From assembly GCF_003014655.1 (NCBI RefSeq), contig NZ_PYAT01000009.1, positions 62,001-126,000 of the forward strand: a DNA stretch of 64,000 nt, given 5' to 3'. This document shows, piece after piece, positions 61,167 through 64,000 of this stretch. Made by a program: the position numbers and the translations under genes. Numbering within the stretch: position 1 is the stretch's first letter; every line of letters starts with the position of its first letter. Below the pieces are notes generated by a model. It had not been told where the DNA came from and did no database searches. It was given only the letters and a program-made list of their open reading frames with translations. Source of the DNA: Planomicrobium soli (GTDB lineage Bacteria > Bacillota > Bacilli > Bacillales_A > Planococcaceae).

Positions 61167-62693
61167 TCAAAAGAACCCTTGCTTGTCTTCACTGTAGCTG
61201 ACAAGCATGTTTTTCGTTTGCTGATAATGCTCAAGCATCATCTTGTGGTTTTCACGGCCAATACCGGACATTTTATAACCGCCGAACGCTGCATGCGCAG
61301 GATACTGATGGTAACAGTTTGTCCAGACACGACCCGCTTGAATACCACGCCCGAAACGGAACGCAGTATTTGTATCGCGCGTCCAAATGCCGGCACCGAG
61401 TCCATACAAAGTATCATTCGCAAGTTCCAGGGCTTCTTCTTTCGTCTTGAATGTCGTTACCGATACAACCGGCCCGAAAATCTCTTCTTGGAAAATGCGC
61501 ATCTTGTTGTTTCCTTTAAATACCGTTGGCTTGATATAATAGCCTTCCGCCAAGTCTCCTTCAAGTACATTGCGGTCACCGCCGGTCAATACTTCAGCGC
61601 CTTCCTGCTTGCCGATATCCAGATAGGACATGATTTTTTCCATCTGCTCTTGTGAAGCTTGGGCACCCATCATAGTGTCCGGATCTAAGGGGTTACCAAT
61701 TTTAATCGCTTCTACACGTTTAATCGCACGTTCCATGAATTCTTCATAGATATCTTCCTGAATAAGCACGCGTGAAGGACAAGTACATACTTCCCCTTGG
61801 TTTAAGGCAAACATGACAAAACCTTCAATCGCCTTATCCAAGAATGCATCATCTTGGTCCATTACGTCTTTAAAGAAAATATTTGGCGATTTTCCGCCGA
61901 GCTCCAGTGTAACCGGGATCAAGTTCTGGGAAGCATACTGCATGATCAATCTGCCCGTTGTTGTTTCGCCGGTAAACGCGATTTTACTAATTCGAGGGCT
62001 TGACGCGAGCGGTTTTCCAGCTTCTAAGCCAAAGCCGTTCACAATATTTATAACGCCTGGCGGCAATAGATCTCCAACCAATTCAGCCCAAACCAGTATG
62101 CTGGCAGGTGTTTGCTCAGCTGGTTTCAATACCACACAGTTTCCTGCCGCCAGCGCAGGCGCCAGTTTCCAGGTAGCCATAAGCAGCGGAAAGTTCCATG
62201 GAATGATTTGCCCCACCACGCCAAGCGGTTCATGAAAGTGGTACGCAACCGTATTTGCATCAATCTGGCTGATCGAGCCTTCTTGTGCGCGAATAACTCC
62301 CGCAAAATAGCGGAAATGGTCGATTGCCAAAGGCAAGTCGGCATTGAGCGTTTCACGGACAGCTTTCCCGTTATCCCATGTTTCGGCTACCGCCAACATT
62401 TCCAGGTTCTCTTCCATGCGGTCGGCAATTTTCAAAAGGATGTTGGAGCGTTCTGTGACCGAGGAGCTTCCCCAGGCATCTTTTGCGGCATGTGCAGCAT
62501 CTAGCGCCAGTTCCACGTCTTCTGCAGTAGAACGCGCAATTTCGGTGAACTTCTTGCCGGTCACAGGCGATATGTTATCAAAGTATTGCCCTTTCACCGG
62601 CGCTTTCCACTCACCATTTATGAAGTTTTCATATCTGCTTTTAAATTTACTTTTTGCCCCTTCGCTGTTCGGTGAAGCGTAAACCATTACCAT
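61167..62693 (-). CDS. NAD-dependent aldehyde dehydrogenase
   Basis: This 508-residue enzyme has the catalytic glutamate in [14 protein letters not shown] and the cysteine region [15 protein letters not shown] (the nucleophile is one of the two cysteines). The Rossmann motif is [13 protein letters not shown]. It resembles acetaldehyde dehydrogenases of the AcoD/ExaC type that are paired with DUF779. It converts an aldehyde to its acid with NAD. GGGAGG lies 7 bases before the ATG at 62693. Confidence 0.93.
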   Translation of the reverse strand: MVMVYASPNSEGAKSKFKSRYENFINGEWKAPVKGQYFDNISPVTGKKFTEIARSTAEDVELALDAAHAAKDAWGSSSVTERSNILLKIADRMEENLEMLAVAETWDNGKAVRETLNADLPLAIDHFRYFAGVIRAQEGSISQIDANTVAYHFHEPLGVVGQIIPWNFPLLMATWKLAPALAAGNCVVLKPAEQTPASILVWAELVGDLLPPGVINIVNGFGLEAGKPLASSPRISKIAFTGETTTGRLIMQYASQNLIPVTLELGGKSPNIFFKDVMDQDDAFLDKAIEGFVMFALNQGEVCTCPSRVLIQEDIYEEFMERAIKRVEAIKIGNPLDPDTMMGAQASQEQMEKIMSYLDIGKQEGAEVLTGGDRNVLEGDLAEGYYIKPTVFKGNNKMRIFQEEIFGPVVSVTTFKTKEEALELANDTLYGLGAGIWTRDTNTAFRFGRGIQAGRVWTNCYHQYPAHAAFGGYKMSGIGRENHKMMLEHYQQTKNMLVSYSEDKQGFF

Positions 62694-62762
62694 TTTGTTT
62701 CCTCCCTTTAATTTAGTTTGCCGGAAAGTATGCGCTTACATTCTCTTTGGATAGCATACAAA

Positions 62763-62791
62763 AATAAACGGCTTCCCTTACATATTGTCAA
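62763..62791 (-). promoter_or_regulatory. candidate promoter of the ALDH operon
   Basis: A consensus TTGACA (62786-62791), a 17-bp spacer and TTTATT (62763-62768), about 70 bp before the ALDH start. The divergent pseudouridine synthase gene begins 225 bp from the ALDH start; the AT-rich sequence between shows no other clear site. Confidence 0.5.
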
Positions 62792-62918
62792 ACTTATTGA
62801 AATATTGCAACTAATATTTCCTAATAAATTTCCATCTCCCTCTGTTCGTTTTGTTAAATGCCCAATCAGGGTATAATGAAAAAATAAAACCTAAATTCAG
62901 AAACGAAGGGAATATCAA

Positions 62919-63626
62919 ATGCGAATCAATAAATTTTTAAGCGAGACGGGAATCACATCCCGCCGCGGCGCAGACAAATTCATAGAAGCCGAACGGGTGA
63001 CGATAAACGGTAAGATTGCCGAACTTGGCAGTAAAGTTGAACCTGGCGATGAAGTCAAAGTAGACGGAAAAGTCATTGAACAGCCGAAACAGCAGTATGT
63101 CTATATAGCACTTAACAAACCGGTTGGGATTACCAGTACAACAGAACGCCATATCGAAGGCAATATTGTTGATTTCGTTAATCACTCCGAGCGGATCTTC
63201 CATGTCGGGCGTTTGGACAAAGATTCCGAGGGCTTGATCTTGCTGACCAATGACGGCGATATCGTCAATGAAATTTTACGGGCAGAAAATGAGCATGAAA
63301 AAGAGTATATTGTGAAAGTGGATATGCCAGTAACCGATTCTTTCATAAAGAAAATGGAAGAAGGCGTAGAGATTCTTGACACTAAAACGCTTCCTGCAAA
63401 AGCGGAAAAACTGTCAAAATACACATTCCGCTTGACCATCCGACAAGGACTGAACCGCCAAATCCGGCGAATGTGCACGGCGCTTGGCTATGAAGTGCAA
63501 AGCTTGAAAAGAATCCGGATCATGAATATCCATTTAGGCGATTCGGCTGTCGGACAATGGCGGGATTTAACAGATTCAGAGAGAGAAGAATTGTTCAAAC
63601 AATTGGATTACACACCGAAACGCTAA
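62919..63626 (+). CDS. 23S rRNA pseudouridine synthase, RluF-like
   Basis: This 235-residue protein has an N-terminal S4 RNA-binding domain (residues 1-60, MRINKFLSETGITSRRGADK). The RsuA-family catalytic domain follows, with the aspartate in HVGRLDKDSEGLILLTNDGD and the end motif GLNRQIRRMCTALGYEV. The RluF-type subgroup modifies U2604 of 23S rRNA; RsuA or RluB are less likely by pattern. The gene is followed by a small-protein gene 13 bp later. Confidence 0.92.
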   Translation: MRINKFLSETGITSRRGADKFIEAERVTINGKIAELGSKVEPGDEVKVDGKVIEQPKQQYVYIALNKPVGITSTTERHIEGNIVDFVNHSERIFHVGRLDKDSEGLILLTNDGDIVNEILRAENEHEKEYIVKVDMPVTDSFIKKMEEGVEILDTKTLPAKAEKLSKYTFRLTIRQGLNRQIRRMCTALGYEVQSLKRIRIMNIHLGDSAVGQWRDLTDSEREELFKQLDYTPKR

Positions 63627-63639
63627 GGAGGATTAGCTT

Positions 63640-64000
63640 TTGCTGACTATTACCAATACACCGAACCATACAGGAGTTAAAATCAGCGGCGATTATTTCG
63701 ACTTGGACGGTTTAAATCAATCTATCTATCAAGTGATTGGCGCCGAAGAAAAATATTACAATTATGCCGGCGCGCGAATGCGGATTCTCGGCGTTTCTTA
63801 TGAGATTCGCCAAGCGGCCCAAGGTGGACGCAATATTGAAAGGGTCTTTAATGGTCTACAGGAAAAGGTAAAGAAACAACATAATTTCATTGCACCTGAT
63901 AAAAACATTTATTTTTCTGTTGAAATTCTTTGGCCTGAAATTTTGTTTACATCTCTTGCTCTAAGGGACTTTGTCCGAATGCATCGAAATCAAGCCCAAA
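63640..64000 (+). CDS. conserved hypothetical protein (partial, C-terminus off the window)
   Basis: The open frame of 120 codons starts at TTG (63640) behind AAGGAGG and reads LLTITNTPNHTGVKISGDYF, then DLDGLNQSIYQVIGAEEKYY and later EILWPEILFTSLALRDFVRM. It looks like a soluble mixed alpha/beta protein of a family present in Bacillus relatives (DUF6904-like, from memory). Function is unknown. It is spaced as part of a transcript with the pseudouridine synthase gene. Confidence 0.65.
   Translation, partial: MLTITNTPNHTGVKISGDYFDLDGLNQSIYQVIGAEEKYYNYAGARMRILGVSYEIRQAAQGGRNIERVFNGLQEKVKKQHNFIAPDKNIYFSVEILWPEILFTSLALRDFVRMHRNQAQ

Noticed and set aside
1..64000. CRISPR arrays, tRNA or rRNA genes, prophage
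   Set aside because: No regularly spaced repeats, tRNA-like cloverleaf blocks, rRNA segments, integrases or phage structural genes were seen by eye.

Overview
The window looks like a chromosomal segment of a low-to-medium GC Firmicute. The best guess is a Planococcaceae member (Planococcus or Planomicrobium type). This rests on strong AAGGAGG-type ribosome binding sites, dense intrinsic terminators, a T-box leader, an FMN riboswitch, SigB-type promoters (GTTTxx-13-GGGxAx), and a gene set close to Bacillus (zwf/gnd, bacterial NOS, yceG/telA, yfhO, ohr, prsA/htrA, ribBA, mtnE/mtnU, topB, sipS). No rRNA, tRNA, CRISPR array, prophage or intact insertion sequence was seen. Both edges cut genes: gnd on the left and an unnamed small-protein family on the right.

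Layout. 1-4 kb: the oxidative pentose-phosphate genes zwf-gnd and a stand-alone nitric oxide synthase oxygenase. 4-8 kb: a HAD hydrolase, then a T-box-controlled pair of a class V aminotransferase and serA, which together supply serine. 8-17 kb: an eight-gene tellurite-resistance/stress (Ter) operon. It runs terD, terD, a citrate-lyase-like TIM barrel protein, a TRSP phosphoribosyltransferase, a Pelota phosphoribosyltransferase, a HAD phosphatase, yceG and telA, with an internal terminator after the two terD genes. This is the multigene system most likely to make an uncharacterised metabolite. 17-21 kb: a GT2/GtrA/YfhO module that probably glycosylates a cell-wall polymer. 21-27 kb: a stress island with a copper-site-less SOD-like lipoprotein, an SDR, YndM, Mn catalase with an acidic repeat protein, Ohr and a PfpI-family protein. 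At least three of these units carry good SigB promoter matches. 27-32 kb: a secretion-stress set of htrA, prsA and a two-component system. It is interrupted by a small mobile-looking element that appears to have duplicated a bidirectional terminator.

32-39 kb: a DUF697 GTPase, an LtaS-like enzyme, a histidine phosphatase, and an FMN-riboswitch-controlled rib operon (ribE-ribBA-ribH) with no ribD. 39-50 kb: housekeeping and repair genes (CHY zinc finger, GNAT, Nudix, phosphoesterase, MgtC, MsrA, Pcm-like, CtaG/DUF2243, tandem DUF2294, HMA-like protein, topB, a TrkA-C protein). 50-60 kb: OsmC, PfkB, divergent mtnU and mtnE, signal peptidase I, an amidase and a SEC-C/HTH protein. Next comes a tight cluster of DnaA boxes, then DUF421, a thioesterase and an AAC(3)-like acetyltransferase. 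60-64 kb: a Fic toxin with a VbhA-type antitoxin, an aldehyde dehydrogenase/DUF779 pair, and a pseudouridine synthase.

The most notable structures are: (1) the Ter biosynthetic operon with its attenuator-like terminator; (2) a 141-bp DnaA-box cluster far from any replication gene; (3) two diverged copies of a GC-rich dispersed repeat, one inside a 324-bp element flanked by 28-bp direct repeats that are themselves terminator hairpins; (4) a perfect 23-bp inverted repeat that encodes the same C-terminus (Ile-Thr-Pro-stop) on both strands for two convergent genes; and (5) an SOD-like lipoprotein that has lost its copper ligands. All functional calls rest on reading the sequence and recalling families. 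No database search was run.
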